Shown in pieces: positions 16,619-26,110 of a stretch of DNA of 64,000 nucleotides. Positions within the stretch are counted from its first letter, which is position 1. Each line of letters begins with the position of its first letter. The stretch is from Galliscardovia ingluviei. Its GTDB lineage: Bacteria > Actinomycetota > Actinomycetes > Actinomycetales > Bifidobacteriaceae. The position numbers and the translations under genes were made by a program. The notes under the pieces are model-generated. The model ran no database searches. It was given only the letters and a program-made list of their open reading frames with translations, and had not been told where the DNA came from. The stretch covers positions 216,472-280,471 of the forward strand of contig NZ_BMDH01000002.1 in the NCBI RefSeq assembly GCF_014635685.1. Direction: 5' to 3'.

Positions 16619-17839
16619 CTAGTGCTTGATTCCTTCTTGCTCTAGTATTTCTTGAGCTAAGTATGGGTTGAACATAGCACCAGTAGCACTCATCACAGCG
16701 TCAGCTCCAGCTACACGATATGCATGATAATCCTGTGCGTTAGTTACACCGCCCACGCCAATAATGGTCATATCTAAGCCCATGCGCTCTCGAATATCAG
16801 CAAGGCGCGTCACCATATTAAGCCCTGCCTGACGAATAGCCGCACCACATACACCACTGCGCTCTCTGCCTTCACCAGGAAGCGCCTGACGCCCTTGAGC
16901 ATCGACCAGCTTCGCAGAAATCGTGTTAATCGTTGCAAAACCTTGCACTGTTCCACGTGAAACAGTATGCGCAATCATAGCTTCTAAAGCATCATTATCA
17001 GGAATATATGCCAATTTAACAACAAGCGGAATATCACCAATCTGCTCTTTTACCGCTTCACAAATACGACCCACCAACTCAGGATCATGACACAGCAATC
17101 GATTGTGTCCTTCATTAGGACAACTGGTGTTCATTTCCATCATAGTTGCACCAGTTTCCTGCACTAGCCGAGCAGTAAGCACATGATCGGCAATGTAATC
17201 CTCAGTGCTCATACCGGCAGTTCGAGAGCCTTGAAAACTTGGGATAACAACCTGACCAGACTGCGCTGCGGACAATGCCTGCGCTAAATCAGGCTGCCAA
17301 ATCTCAGGATCCTGTGATGGTACGCCAAAGGAATTAGAAATAGAAACTGGCAGCTGGTAATGGGTATCTGCCAAAATTCCTTCATCACATTCACGGCTTT
17401 CAGGACGCAATACACCATCATGGGCGCTTGGATGCACAGCAAGCACATTGGGGAAAGGATTGCAAGCCCACGCTCTAGAACGTACAGTTTTATACACCAC
17501 CATGTCATAGTCCATACGCAGTGCCGCAGTAGTGAACTTACTATTGAGCAATGGTCCTGCTGGAATACCAAATGGCAGGCGAACTTGATGCCCGAGCACA
17601 GTGTAAGGCAAGGATTCGTGTGGCAAAGATTCGTGTGCCAAGGATTCAGCTTCAGCATCCTGACCATGAGTGATATCTGCATGTTCTACAGCACTGGAAA
17701 CGCCCGTATCAGCAGTAGTAGCAGTATCAACGGCATCAAAAGTAGTATGTAATGCCTGCGCAAACGCACCAAAAGGACCCTGTGCATAGTTATCCTCATA
17801 AGTACGCGTAACATCATAGATTGGCTCAAGTTCCACCAT
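16619..17839 (-). CDS. Dihydroorotate dehydrogenase-like flavoprotein (PyrD family)
   Basis: A 406-residue FMN-dependent TIM-barrel protein resembling dihydroorotate dehydrogenase, which oxidises dihydroorotate to orotate in pyrimidine synthesis. Visible marks are LPFGIPAGPLLNSKFTTAALRMDYDMVVYKTVRS, SISNSFGVPSQDP, EMNTSCPNEG with the active-site loop, VVKLAYIPD and TIIGVGGVTNAQDYHAYRVAGADAVMSATG. An unusual insert of roughly 50 acidic residues lies near the N-terminus (about 27-80), ending in three HESLP-like repeats. The GGAGG before ATG 17839 supports the start. No other pyr genes are nearby, so a dihydrothymine-type activity is possible. Confidence 0.82.
   Translation of the reverse strand: MVELEPIYDVTRTYEDNYAQGPFGAFAQALHTTFDAVDTATTADTGVSSAVEHADITHGQDAEAESLAHESLPHESLPYTVLGHQVRLPFGIPAGPLLNSKFTTAALRMDYDMVVYKTVRSRAWACNPFPNVLAVHPSAHDGVLRPESRECDEGILADTHYQLPVSISNSFGVPSQDPEIWQPDLAQALSAAQSGQVVIPSFQGSRTAGMSTEDYIADHVLTARLVQETGATMMEMNTSCPNEGHNRLLCHDPELVGRICEAVKEQIGDIPLVVKLAYIPDNDALEAMIAHTVSRGTVQGFATINTISAKLVDAQGRQALPGEGRERSGVCGAAIRQAGLNMVTRLADIRERMGLDMTIIGVGGVTNAQDYHAYRVAGADAVMSATGAMFNPYLAQEILEQEGIKH
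17607..17651 (-). repeat. 15-bp in-frame tandem repeat inside the PyrD-like gene
   Basis: Three head-to-tail copies (17607, 17622, 17637) of GGCAAGGATTCGTGT with small differences encode the repeated ESLAHESLPHESLP segment in the N-terminal insert. In-frame units of this kind can vary in number between strains. Confidence 0.8.
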
Positions 17840-17968
17840 ACATCCTCCATGTGGTATATGGTTCAGCCAGCAGTCTGACTAATACCAATCGCATTATACA
17901 CGCAACGCTACAATCAACTTGAGCGCAGACCATAGCGCTACACACTTACTTGATGCAGCGTCTCAGGC

Positions 17969-18649
17969 CTAGCGTGTAGCTAATGGTCCTGCCCAATCAC
18001 TGTCATCTACTTCGCGTGCAGAAGATACAGTCTGAGATTGCCAATGCTTTGCAGGAATAGTTTTTGGCTTAAATGGGAAACGCTCAGCACGCTTGGCCTC
18101 ATACGCCGCAATATCATCTTCATGCTGCAATGTCAGGTCGATATCATCATACCCATTCATCAGGCGCCAGCGCGTATAGTCATTAACTTCAAACGGCAGG
18201 ACGACATCTGCACAAGTGACGATACGTTCCCCCAAATCGACGGTAAGAGTTCTACCCGGTTCTTCTTCTAACAGCTTCCAGAGCAGCTCGATAGATTCCA
18301 TAGGCATAATTGCAGCTAGCACACCATTCTTTGCAGTATTGCCATAGAAGATATCAGCAAAGCGCGGCGCAATGACTACGCGGAAACCATAATCATGCAG
18401 TGCCCAAACCGCGTGCTCTCGAGATGAACCAATACCAAAATCAGGTCCGGTTACTAGTATGCGTCCTGCTTTATACGGGTCTTGGTTAAGCACGAAATTT
18501 GGATCGCGTCTCCACGCATAAAACAGAGCATCATCAAAACCTGTTTTAGTTACGCGCTTCAAAAATACTGCCGGAATAATCTGGTCAGTATCTACATTTG
18601 AGCGCCTCAGAGGTACGCCAACACCTGTAATTGTTGTAAGTTTTTCCAT
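17969..18649 (-). CDS. leuD: 3-isopropylmalate dehydratase small subunit (LeuD)
   Basis: Small subunit of the isopropylmalate isomerase that converts 2- to 3-isopropylmalate in leucine synthesis; it forms a heterodimer with LeuC. The 226-residue sequence starts [32 protein letters not shown] and contains [17 protein letters not shown], the conserved swivel-domain loop. It lies 101 bp downstream of leuC on the same strand. Two adjacent ATGs (18652 and 18649) follow AGGGTGG; I use the second, which matches homologues. The C-terminal tail after about residue 195 is lower in conservation. Confidence 0.95.
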   Translation of the reverse strand: MEKLTTITGVGVPLRRSNVDTDQIIPAVFLKRVTKTGFDDALFYAWRRDPNFVLNQDPYKAGRILVTGPDFGIGSSREHAVWALHDYGFRVVIAPRFADIFYGNTAKNGVLAAIMPMESIELLWKLLEEEPGRTLTVDLGERIVTCADVVLPFEVNDYTRWRLMNGYDDIDLTLQHEDDIAAYEAKRAERFPFKPKTIPAKHWQSQTVSSAREVDDSDWAGPLATR

Positions 18650-18750
18650 CATGCACCACCCTATTTGTATGCACATGTATACACCTGTATGCGCTTATTT
18701 CTTTGCGCTGGTATGCATTGCTTGAGGTTCGATTTACGATTAATAACGTT

Positions 18751-20154
18751 TTATAAGTCTGCTGGAGAGCTGATAGTTCCACGAATTGCCGTTGCCGCAG
18801 CTACTAGCGGAGAAGCTAAATGAGTGCGACCACCCTTGCCTTGGCGACCTTCAAAATTACGATTTGAGGTGGAGATGCAACGTTCACCCGGCACGAGCTT
18901 GTCGGGATTCATACCCAAGCACATTGAGCAGCCGGCATTGCGCCATTCTGCACCAAAGTCCTTAAATACCTGATCCAGGCCTTCAGCCTCTGCCTGTAAA
19001 CGCACTCTGGAAGATGCAGGAACAACAAGCACACGGTGAATCGAATCTGCCTTATGATGACCGCGCATAATTTCAGCAGCAGCACGCAGATCTTCGATAC
19101 GCCCATTGGTGCATGAGCCGATAAATACAGTATCAACCGCAATATCTTTAATTTTAGTTCCAGGCTCTAAGCCCATATACGTAAGTGCATTCTGAGCAGC
19201 TGTACGTGCTGTGGCATCACTAAAGCTTTCTGGTTCAGGAACACTTGCCGTAATAGGAAGTCCTTGCCCCGGGTTGGTACCCCATGTAACGTACGGCTGA
19301 AGTTCGTCTGCATGTAGAGTGACTTCTGCATCAAATACTGCGTCATCATCAGTACGTAGCGTCTTCCAATAAGCAACTGCTTGATCCCACAGCTCGCCTG
19401 TTGGCGCATGAGGACGACCTTTAATATATTCAAAAGTAGTTTCATCTGGAGCAATCATGCCAGCTCGAGCACCTGCTTCAATAGACATATTGCAAATAGT
19501 CATACGAGCATCCATTGAAAGTTTACGGATTGCTTCGCCGCGATACTCCAGCACATAACCCTGACCGCCGCCTGTGCCAATTTTGGCGATAATAGCAAGA
19601 ATAATATCTTTTGCCGTAGTGCCCGGCGCCAGTTCACCTTCAATATTGATAGCCATAGTCTTAAATGGCTTAAGGCTCAGAGTTTGTGTAGCCATAACAT
19701 GTTCTACTTCTGAAGTACCAATGCCAAAAGCAAGGGCTCCAAAAGCACCATGCGTGGAAGTATGCGAATCGCCGCATACAATGGTCATCCCAGGCTGGGT
19801 AAGTCCTAAAATTGGTGCGAACGCATGTACAATACCCTGATCTGCATCACCTAGTGGGTGCAGTCGCACACCAAATTCTTTACAGTTGCGCTCCAGCGTA
19901 CTTAACTGGGTAGCACTGGTTTCGTCTGGATTTGGGCGATCGATATTGATTGTTGGCGTATTGTGATCTTCGGTAGCGATGGTCAACTCAGTGTGACGCA
20001 ACTGACGACCAGCTAAGCGCAAGCCTTCAAATGCTTGAGGGCTTGTGACTTCGTGCATTAACTGTAAGTCAATATAGATTAAGTCTGGCTCACCGTTCTG
20101 CCCCTGACGGACCAGATGGTCAGCCCACACTTTTTCTGCGAGCGTGGTTCCCAT
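18751..20154 (-). CDS. leuC: 3-isopropylmalate dehydratase large subunit (LeuC)
   Basis: Large, iron-sulfur subunit of isopropylmalate isomerase (leucine biosynthesis). Substrate-binding blocks [26 protein letters not shown] and [32 protein letters not shown] are present. The 4Fe-4S cysteines are in [14 protein letters not shown] and [13 protein letters not shown]. The 467-residue length is normal for the family. AAGGAG lies 5 nt before the ATG. The gene is divergent from an IclR-type regulator of LtbR type, which in corynebacteria represses leuCD. An ATGAAA/TTTCAT inverted repeat at 20234-20249 is a candidate operator in the shared promoter region. Confidence 0.97.
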   Translation of the reverse strand: MGTTLAEKVWADHLVRQGQNGEPDLIYIDLQLMHEVTSPQAFEGLRLAGRQLRHTELTIATEDHNTPTINIDRPNPDETSATQLSTLERNCKEFGVRLHPLGDADQGIVHAFAPILGLTQPGMTIVCGDSHTSTHGAFGALAFGIGTSEVEHVMATQTLSLKPFKTMAINIEGELAPGTTAKDIILAIIAKIGTGGGQGYVLEYRGEAIRKLSMDARMTICNMSIEAGARAGMIAPDETTFEYIKGRPHAPTGELWDQAVAYWKTLRTDDDAVFDAEVTLHADELQPYVTWGTNPGQGLPITASVPEPESFSDATARTAAQNALTYMGLEPGTKIKDIAVDTVFIGSCTNGRIEDLRAAAEIMRGHHKADSIHRVLVVPASSRVRLQAEAEGLDQVFKDFGAEWRNAGCSMCLGMNPDKLVPGERCISTSNRNFEGRQGKGGRTHLASPLVAAATAIRGTISSPADL

Positions 20155-20428
20155 AACAACTCCTTAAGTGGAAACATTGGCTCACGTGCGTATTAGCAGT
20201 AGCTTCATAGCGCAACACGCTTGCAACAGCTAGATGAAAAGGATTTCATTTTTTTCTGTTCGCTATAAGCATATTTTCAATACACACGCTTAGCTGTATT
20301 TACTCCGTGCGTCACTAGTTATGGCAATACAACTAGTACTTCGAGTATGACTTGTTTTCTACATAATGAACACTCGGATTTCACAATATGAGATTAGTTA
20401 ATCCATATGAGATGGCATAATTCAAAGT
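20155..20428. promoter_or_regulatory. leuC / ltbR divergent control region
   Basis: This 274-bp region holds an inverted repeat ATGAAA-AGGA-TTTCAT (20234-20249) on the leuC side. On the ltbR side is a direct repeat ATATGAGAT at 20386-20394 and 20405-20413, followed by an extended -10 (TGGCATAAT, 20413-20421) that ends 7 nt before the ltbR ATG. Confidence 0.55.
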
Positions 20429-21349
20429 ATGGCAACACAACACAATGAAAATCAATCGATGCAGGTGCCCCAAAGTCCAATTCCTGCATCCCACGGCACA
20501 ACGAATGTGCCGTCTCAACATGCGGTATCAAACCCGTCAAACCCGAGCGCTACTAGCTCAGCACCTAGTGCGGCAAGCGCAACATCAAACAGCACCAAAC
20601 GCTATCCGCGCGATAACGATATTCACTCTGGCGTGGGCGTGTTGGACAAAACCGCAAAAATTCTTGACACGTTAGAGGGCGGACCAGCAACACTAGCACA
20701 GCTTGTCAATGAAACAGGACTAGCTCGACCAACCGCTCACCGTCTGGCTATCGCTCTTGAAAAGCACCGCTTTATTGTCCGAGATCAGCACGGTCGCTTC
20801 GTGCTCGGCTCGCGCTTCGCGGAACTTGCTGCAGCAGCCGGCGAAGACCGATTACTCACCATGAGCGGACCAATTTTGCAAACCTTGTTAGACCGCACTG
20901 GTGAATCCGCACAGATTTACCGCCGCCAAGGCGACCAGCGTGTATGCATCGCCGCCGTAGAACGATCCAGCGGCCTGCGCGATTCTATTCCAGTAGGCGC
21001 TATTCTATCTATGGAAGCCGGCTCAGCAGCCCAAATTTTGCTCGCTTGGGAAGATCCTGAACGCATGCATCAAGGATTGCGACGCGCTAAATTCACAGTG
21101 GCTAAACTTGCCACAGTGCGTAAACGCGGGTGGGCTGAGTCTGTCAACGAGCGCGAGCCAGGCGTCGCCTCTGTTTCGGCACCAATTCGTAATGCCTCTG
21201 GTCAGGTAATTGCAGCCATTTCTGTATCCGGTCCTACCAACCGTATGGGCTCTACCCCAGGGCATCATTTCGCGCCGCTAGTAATGGCAGCAGGCAAATA
21301 CTTATCCGACGCACTTATCCGCGCCCACGCCTCTGCAGGATTACAGTAA
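20429..21349 (+). CDS. ltbR: IclR-family regulator of leucine biosynthesis (LtbR-like)
   Basis: A 306-residue transcription factor with a Ser/Asn-rich N-terminal tail (residues 1-62), an IclR winged helix (about 68-125; VLDKTAKILDTLEGGPATLAQLVNETGLARPTAHRLAIAL) and the IclR effector domain (about 135-300). It is divergent from leuCD, the same arrangement as LtbR of corynebacteria, which represses leuB and leuCD; the assignment rests on this synteny. There is no ribosome-binding site. The start codon lies 7 nt after an extended -10 (TGGCATAAT), so the mRNA is probably leaderless. Direct repeats ATATGAGAT just upstream could allow autoregulation. Confidence 0.85.
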   Translation: MATQHNENQSMQVPQSPIPASHGTTNVPSQHAVSNPSNPSATSSAPSAASATSNSTKRYPRDNDIHSGVGVLDKTAKILDTLEGGPATLAQLVNETGLARPTAHRLAIALEKHRFIVRDQHGRFVLGSRFAELAAAAGEDRLLTMSGPILQTLLDRTGESAQIYRRQGDQRVCIAAVERSSGLRDSIPVGAILSMEAGSAAQILLAWEDPERMHQGLRRAKFTVAKLATVRKRGWAESVNEREPGVASVSAPIRNASGQVIAAISVSGPTNRMGSTPGHHFAPLVMAAGKYLSDALIRAHASAGLQ

Positions 21350-21672
21350 TTACATTTAGTCACCGAAATATTCTTTTTGCCCTAGCTGCAGAAAACAGCT
21401 GGGGCATTACCATACCTACATCTTTCCACACTAGATTCTTAGAATGTTATGGCAGTTAGCAGTTACATGCTCTGTTAAAAGTACGGTTTGACGCATACAT
21501 GTTTTGTTAAACCAGTTACTGGTCTCAACTAGCGGTATTGTGGCCTAAATATGCATTAGCGAAACCAGTTACTAGTTCAAAGCATGCAAAAACGGAACAT
21601 GCACAGGCCACGACCAAAGCCTCATAGCGCCGCCATAAACTAATGGCCTCACACCCGCAAAGCAAAGCAATA
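21350..21672. other. Intergenic region with hairpin and a spaced direct repeat
   Basis: No gene is seen. A 10-bp hairpin (GCCCTAGCTG with CAGCTGGGGC, 21379-21405) follows ltbR and may end its transcript, although no T-run follows. A 15-bp repeat AAACCAGTTACTGGT / AAACCAGTTACTAGT occurs at 21509-21523 and 21562-21576; the first copy is itself palindromic (ACCAG-TTA-CTGGT). Confidence 0.5.
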
Positions 21673-22971
21673 TCAGTGCTTTTTCCTAAAAAGCCCAGAC
21701 TTATACACTAAATTCCACCCACGCCCAGGAGTGGTATCCACCCGTTCAATACCAAACGTGTAGGCCTGCGATGATTTCGCACGCTGCCCAATATCTCCAA
21801 ATTCTAGTAATTGCGTGCGCGGGTTAAAAGGATGCCGAATATCAAATTCAATTAACCGCACTGCCCGCTTAGCTAATGTCGGACCATACGTATCAAAGCC
21901 ACAAGTAGGTGTAATAGCACACAACAACTCTCGCTGCTCGCTCAGGCTTTCCTCATCGCTATTACCGTCACCGACAATCGAGTCAGCACCAGCGGTCAGA
22001 GCCCTAGCACTAACACACGCCTGCGCTACAAAGCCATTGCGGTGATCATGTCCTGCGAATACACCAGCATATCCACCTTGCGCGAGCACCATATCTTCGC
22101 GCATATCGTCAGCGCAACTAATGCCCTCGCCCAAATAACTACTTGGCTCAGTACGCGCATCATCAAGCACAAAATACCGACCTTCAAAGGTGCGATATCC
22201 TTCAACCGCATAGGCAGTCGAAGCATCCACCTCTTGTAATGCCTGATAGAAGGTAGCTAATGGCAAATGCTGGAATAGCATAGTCTGTACATGATTTGGT
22301 AGCACCTGAGGTAATTCGCGCAGCCATTGCAATACCTCATCACTTGGGCCAATATACCCGCCTTGTGCCGCATAATCACCAACATGTGCCAAAGCCAAGT
22401 TAAAGACCAAATGACCAGCAGTATCGCGAATAGGCAGTGCTAACGTCCCCGCCCCACACGCAAAGCGCTCAAGCCAAGGTTGCTCAGGCAGTACTACAGA
22501 AACTTGACCATTTAAGCAACCCGTAAATTGCATGGCAAGACGTTCTAATTCATCAGCATCCAAACCGCATTGCACATCATGGTTGCCAAAAGTCATAGCA
22601 AATGGAATACCGCGCTCAACTAAAGGCATCAGCACGCTGCTATAAGCAGCGGTAACAAGCTCACGTGTATGTTCAAGGTCGTCCTCATTTGTAGAGCTTG
22701 CTTCCAACCATGGGCGTCTACGGAAGGTAGCGCTAAACTCCGGACTGTATCCTGCAATAATGTTGCCTGTAAAAATAACAATATCTGGACGCGCAGCATC
22801 AACAGCTGTAGCAATCAGCGTTGCTGTGCTTTTTGAAGGCTTTGCTCCATCTTGAATATCACTAATATGCAATACTCTGAACTTGCCAGAACGATGAAAT
22901 GACAACGCTCCTAGACGTGCAGATACAGAAAGAGACTGTTTACGCCAACTCTCGACCTGAGTTTCGTTCAT
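21673..22971 (-). CDS. Calcineurin-like metallophosphoesterase
   Basis: A 432-residue protein of the calcineurin-like phosphoesterase superfamily. The metal-site motifs are HISDIQDG (Asp-His block), VIFTGN, FGNHD, FQHLP and FAGHDHRNG. The second motif reads TGN where most members have GD, so one bridging Asp may be absent. There is no signal peptide, so the protein is probably cytosolic, although some relatives act outside the cell. The substrate is unknown. An insert of about 60 residues with a Ser/Glu/Asp-rich segment (ADSIVGDGNSDEESLSEQ) interrupts the C-terminal half. The start ATG at 22971 has GAGG 8 nt upstream. Confidence 0.82.
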   Translation of the reverse strand: MNETQVESWRKQSLSVSARLGALSFHRSGKFRVLHISDIQDGAKPSKSTATLIATAVDAARPDIVIFTGNIIAGYSPEFSATFRRRPWLEASSTNEDDLEHTRELVTAAYSSVLMPLVERGIPFAMTFGNHDVQCGLDADELERLAMQFTGCLNGQVSVVLPEQPWLERFACGAGTLALPIRDTAGHLVFNLALAHVGDYAAQGGYIGPSDEVLQWLRELPQVLPNHVQTMLFQHLPLATFYQALQEVDASTAYAVEGYRTFEGRYFVLDDARTEPSSYLGEGISCADDMREDMVLAQGGYAGVFAGHDHRNGFVAQACVSARALTAGADSIVGDGNSDEESLSEQRELLCAITPTCGFDTYGPTLAKRAVRLIEFDIRHPFNPRTQLLEFGDIGQRAKSSQAYTFGIERVDTTPGRGWNLVYKSGLFRKKH

Positions 22972-23003
22972 GCACTCAACCTCGCAATGCAAACGCCAGA
23001 TAC

Positions 23004-23027
23004 GAAAAAAGCCTCGCTATGCGAGGC
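23004..23027 (-). terminator. Intrinsic terminator after the tRNA pair
   Basis: A perfect 7-bp stem GCCTCGC/GCGAGGC with a 3-nt loop is followed on the minus strand by six T's. It lies 5 nt past the end of tRNA-Gln. Confidence 0.9.
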
Positions 23028-23032
23028 ATTCG

Positions 23033-23104
23033 CTGGGGTACCTGGACTCGAACCAAGAATGGATGAACCAGAATCACCTGTGTTGCCAATTACACCATAC
23101 CCCA
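23033..23104 (-). tRNA. tRNA-Gln (anticodon CTG)
   Basis: A 72-nt cloverleaf. The acceptor stem is TGGGGTA with TACCCCA, discriminator G. The D arm is GGTGTAATTGGCAACAC. The anticodon loop TTCTGGT gives CTG, reading CAG codons. The T arm contains GGTTCGAGTCC. The 3' CCA is not encoded. It is co-transcribed downstream of tRNA-Glu and followed by a strong terminator. Confidence 0.92.
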
Positions 23105-23139
23105 ATTGGCAGGCGCAACGTCAAACGTTCCGTCAGTCG

Positions 23140-23212
23140 TACCTCCAACCGGATTTGAACCGGTGTTGGCGCCGTGAGAGGGCGTAGTCCTAGACCGCTA
23201 GACGATGGAGGC
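23140..23212 (-). tRNA. tRNA-Glu (anticodon CTC)
   Basis: A 73-nt cloverleaf starting GCCTCCATCGTCTAGCGGTC, a typical tRNA-Glu 5' half. The anticodon loop CTCTCAC gives CTC, reading GAG codons. The T arm contains GGTTCAAATCC. The acceptor stem pairs GCCTCCA with TGGAGGT (one G-T pair), discriminator A. CCA is not encoded. It lies 35 bp upstream of tRNA-Gln. Confidence 0.93.
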
Positions 23213-23238
23213 ATCGTCGCTGTAAGCAACGAATGATT

Positions 23239-23267
23239 ACTATACACAAACCGCCACCAGCACGCAA
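23239..23267 (-). promoter_or_regulatory. Promoter of the tRNA-Glu/tRNA-Gln unit
   Basis: On the minus strand, -35 TTGCGT (23267-23262) and -10 TATAGT (23244-23239) are separated by 17 nt. The tRNA-Glu 5' end is 26 nt downstream of the -10. Confidence 0.7.
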
Positions 23268-23367
23268 CACCGGCGTGTCGCACAATTCGTTAAGGTGTTC
23301 GTTATGCTGTCTGCACTACAAACTCCCTTACAGTTCCTCTAGCCGTATATACATAAAGCCAATGCAT

Positions 23368-23408
23368 AAAGCCCTGCACACTAGATAACACTATGTATGC
23401 AGAGCTTT
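23368..23408 (-). terminator. Terminator-like hairpin after gltX
   Basis: An 11-bp stem with one mismatch (AAAGCCCTGCA with TGCAGAGCTTT) lies 41 nt past the gltX stop codon; the minus-strand product ends in GGGCTTTAT. Confidence 0.55.
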
Positions 23409-23448
23409 AATACACACAGATACTCAAAACGAGCAAACAGAGCCGCAA

Positions 23449-25017
23449 CTACAGCGTGCTACGCAAAAACTTCAAACGCGCCACACTAATATCCTTGCCA
23501 ACAATCTCCATCGACTCAAACAATGGAGGAGAAACCCTGCGCCCGCTCATAGCCACACGAACCGGACCGAAAGCCAAGCGAGGCTTAAAACCAGCCTCCT
23601 CCACCAAAGCCTTCGACAGCAATTCATGCAAGTACTCATGATTCCACTGTGCAGCATCTACACCTTCCAATGCCGCAATTGCCGCATCCAGCACATCAGC
23701 TGCAGAATCCTTAAGCTGCTTTTGCGCATCCTCATCAGGCTCAATCTCCCCAGAAGTGCTGAGCAGAGAGCCAACCATGCCGCCAACTTCACCAAGCAAG
23801 CGCACACGAGGCTGAACCAAAGGGGCTGCCGCAGTCAAAATCTCACGCTCGCGGTCACTCAATGCATCCCAAGAGTCCGCAGATACCAACCCCTCGGCAG
23901 CTAAATATGGCACCGAGCGGTTCAAGAAATCTTGAGGCTCAAGCACACGAATATGCTCAGCGTTAATCGCAATAGCCTTATCGATGTCAAAATGAGCAGG
24001 ATTGGCCTTCACATTGCGCACATCAAAGGCTTCGATCATTTCATCCATGCTAAAGACATCACGGTCAGCAGCAATAGACCAGCCAAGCAATGCTAGGTAA
24101 TTGAGCAGACCCTCACGAATAAAGCCATGGTCACGATGCAAGAACAAATTCGACTCTGGATCGCGCTTTGACAGCTTCTTTTTGCCCTTACCCATCACAT
24201 ATGGCATATGCCCAAATAACGGCATTTCCTTAGCAATACCAAGCTCCATCAAGCAACGATACAGCACAATCTGGCGCGGCGTAGAACTCAGCAAATCTTC
24301 ACCACGCAACACCACATTGATTCGCATCATAGCGTCATCAACTGGATTGGTCAGCGTGTAAAGAGGATCACCATTCGGGCGCACAATCACATAATCAGGA
24401 ACTGACCCTGCCTTAAATTCGATGCGACCACGAATTAAATCATCAAAAGCAATATCTTCGTCTGGCATACGCAAGCGGATAGCAGGCTTACGACCCTCAG
24501 CACGATACGCTGCCTTCTGCTCTTCTGTCAAATTGCGATCATAACCATCATAGCCAAATGCCGCTGGACGACCTGCAGCCACATTACGAGCCTCAATCTC
24601 TTCAGAAGTCGAATACGACTCGTACGCATAGCCTGCCTCAAGTAGCTTTTGCGCTACATCGCGGTAAATATCACCGCGCTCAGACTGGCGATATGGTCCG
24701 TCAGGACCGCCGACTTCCACACCCTCATCCCAGTCAATACCAAGCCAATGCAAAGCGTCAAGAATCTGATTGTAGCTTTCCTCACTATCACGCGCAGCGT
24801 CAGTATCTTCGATTCTAAACACGAAAGTACCGCCAGTATGACGTGCTTCTGCCCAGTTAAATAAAGCAGTACGCACCATGCCTACGTGTGGCGTCCCAGT
24901 TGGGGATGGACAAAAACGGACACGAACATGCTCAGGCAATGCAGGTTTACCATCATCCTGAGCAGTAGTATTACTGTGTGCAACAGTTGTTTGCGTTTCA
25001 CCTAATTGTGCAGTCAT
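23449..25017 (-). CDS. gltX: Glutamyl-tRNA synthetase
   Basis: Class I synthetase that charges tRNA-Glu and, in bacteria without GlnRS, also tRNA-Gln before amidation. The HIGH motif is [11 protein letters not shown], the KMSKS motif is KLSKRDPES, and the catalytic insert [22 protein letters not shown] is typical. The C-terminal helical anticodon-binding region is complete. The length of 522 residues is as expected. ATG 25017 has CACAAT 7 nt upstream (leaderless-type); ATG 25026 has AAGGGG 4 nt upstream and is an equally credible start. It lies about 240 bp from the tRNA-Glu/tRNA-Gln pair, whose products are its substrates. Confidence 0.96.
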   Translation of the reverse strand: MTAQLGETQTTVAHSNTTAQDDGKPALPEHVRVRFCPSPTGTPHVGMVRTALFNWAEARHTGGTFVFRIEDTDAARDSEESYNQILDALHWLGIDWDEGVEVGGPDGPYRQSERGDIYRDVAQKLLEAGYAYESYSTSEEIEARNVAAGRPAAFGYDGYDRNLTEEQKAAYRAEGRKPAIRLRMPDEDIAFDDLIRGRIEFKAGSVPDYVIVRPNGDPLYTLTNPVDDAMMRINVVLRGEDLLSSTPRQIVLYRCLMELGIAKEMPLFGHMPYVMGKGKKKLSKRDPESNLFLHRDHGFIREGLLNYLALLGWSIAADRDVFSMDEMIEAFDVRNVKANPAHFDIDKAIAINAEHIRVLEPQDFLNRSVPYLAAEGLVSADSWDALSDREREILTAAAPLVQPRVRLLGEVGGMVGSLLSTSGEIEPDEDAQKQLKDSAADVLDAAIAALEGVDAAQWNHEYLHELLSKALVEEAGFKPRLAFGPVRVAMSGRRVSPPLFESMEIVGKDISVARLKFLRSTL

Positions 25018-25225
25018 GAGCACCATTGTGCCCCTTAACACCGACTTACACACACCTACACACGGTTTCATGCTTGCAAACGTATTACGCATGGAAACAT
25101 GTATGGAACCATACTTGCGCACGTATACACACATACGCACCAGCCACTACCAAGCGAGTGCTGTATTCAAGTGCCGTATCAAATAAAGAGCCTCTCATAT
25201 ACCCATACTCGTATGATGGTACTCC

Positions 25226-26035
25226 GTGAAGCAAGCAACAGGAATATCTCAGCGCACTCGACGCAGGCGTACTGCTATTGCCCGCATACTGCCATGCACA
25301 CTTACAGTAATTGCATTGATTATTGTGTGGCAAGTATGGGTAAGCGTGGCACATATTCCCAGCTCAGTCTTTTCTTCACCCACTGAAATTATTCATGCCA
25401 CTATTGAAGCTTGGCCAACGCTAAAACCTGCTCTCCTTATTACTACATACGAAGGTGTTATTGGATTCATCTGTGCATGCTTCTGCGGCATTATATTAGG
25501 TGTTGCTTGCTATAGTTGGCGAGCGCTGAATGACGCCGTATTCCCTTTGCTTTCTGCTGCACAAACGATGCCGTTAATTTCTATAGCCCCTCTGTTTTTG
25601 CTCTGGTTTGGTTTTGAACCAATGGGCAAAATTGTGATTGTTACTCTTTTTGCGCTCTTCCCTATTGCCGTACAGACTATTCGCGGTCTACAAGCTGTTC
25701 CTCAGTTTTTTGTTGATGTTGCGCTTACTTGTGGTGCGACGCGCACATGGACACTATGGCATGTTCAATTGCGCGTTGCTGCTCGACAGATTTTTGGAGG
25801 CATTCGTATTAGCGCCGCGTATGTGTTTGCTACTGCGGCAACTGCAGAATATTTAGGAGCACGTGGTGGGCTTGGTATTTGGCTACAAGCAGCATATAAC
25901 TCTTTTAGAACACCACTTATTTTTTCTGCTACTGTTGTCATTATTGCATTAACTGGTATATTGCTGCTTATTATTCATGCTATTGAGCGGATACTCCTTG
26001 GTCCAGATGAACGTTGGGATGGCTCGGGGCAGTAA
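25226..26035 (+). CDS. ABC transporter permease, SsuC/ThiX-like
   Basis: A 269-residue permease of the nitrate/sulfonate/thiamine-precursor branch of ABC importers. It has a basic N-terminus (RTRRRRTA), about six hydrophobic helices, and family blocks PSSVFSSPTEIIHATIEAW and AAQTMPLISIAPLFLLWFGFEPMGKI, followed by the EAA-like loop VDVALTCGATRTWTLWHVQL. The start is a GTG with no clear ribosome-binding site. It stands alone: no ATPase or binding protein adjoins it. The NMT1-like binding lipoprotein at the left edge belongs to the same transporter branch, so the two could be separated parts of one system; this is inference. Confidence 0.85.
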   Translation: MKQATGISQRTRRRRTAIARILPCTLTVIALIIVWQVWVSVAHIPSSVFSSPTEIIHATIEAWPTLKPALLITTYEGVIGFICACFCGIILGVACYSWRALNDAVFPLLSAAQTMPLISIAPLFLLWFGFEPMGKIVIVTLFALFPIAVQTIRGLQAVPQFFVDVALTCGATRTWTLWHVQLRVAARQIFGGIRISAAYVFATAATAEYLGARGGLGIWLQAAYNSFRTPLIFSATVVIIALTGILLLIIHAIERILLGPDERWDGSGQ

Positions 26036-26110
26036 GTATTTTTAGCGAAATCAGCATAATTGCTCTATAAATATGCGATAATACTAGAAAAGATTAAGCA
26101 AGGGGGCATT

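Noticed and set aside
21379-21405. Standard intrinsic terminator after ltbR
   Set aside because: The hairpin is good, but no T-run follows on either strand, so it is noted in the intergenic entry only.
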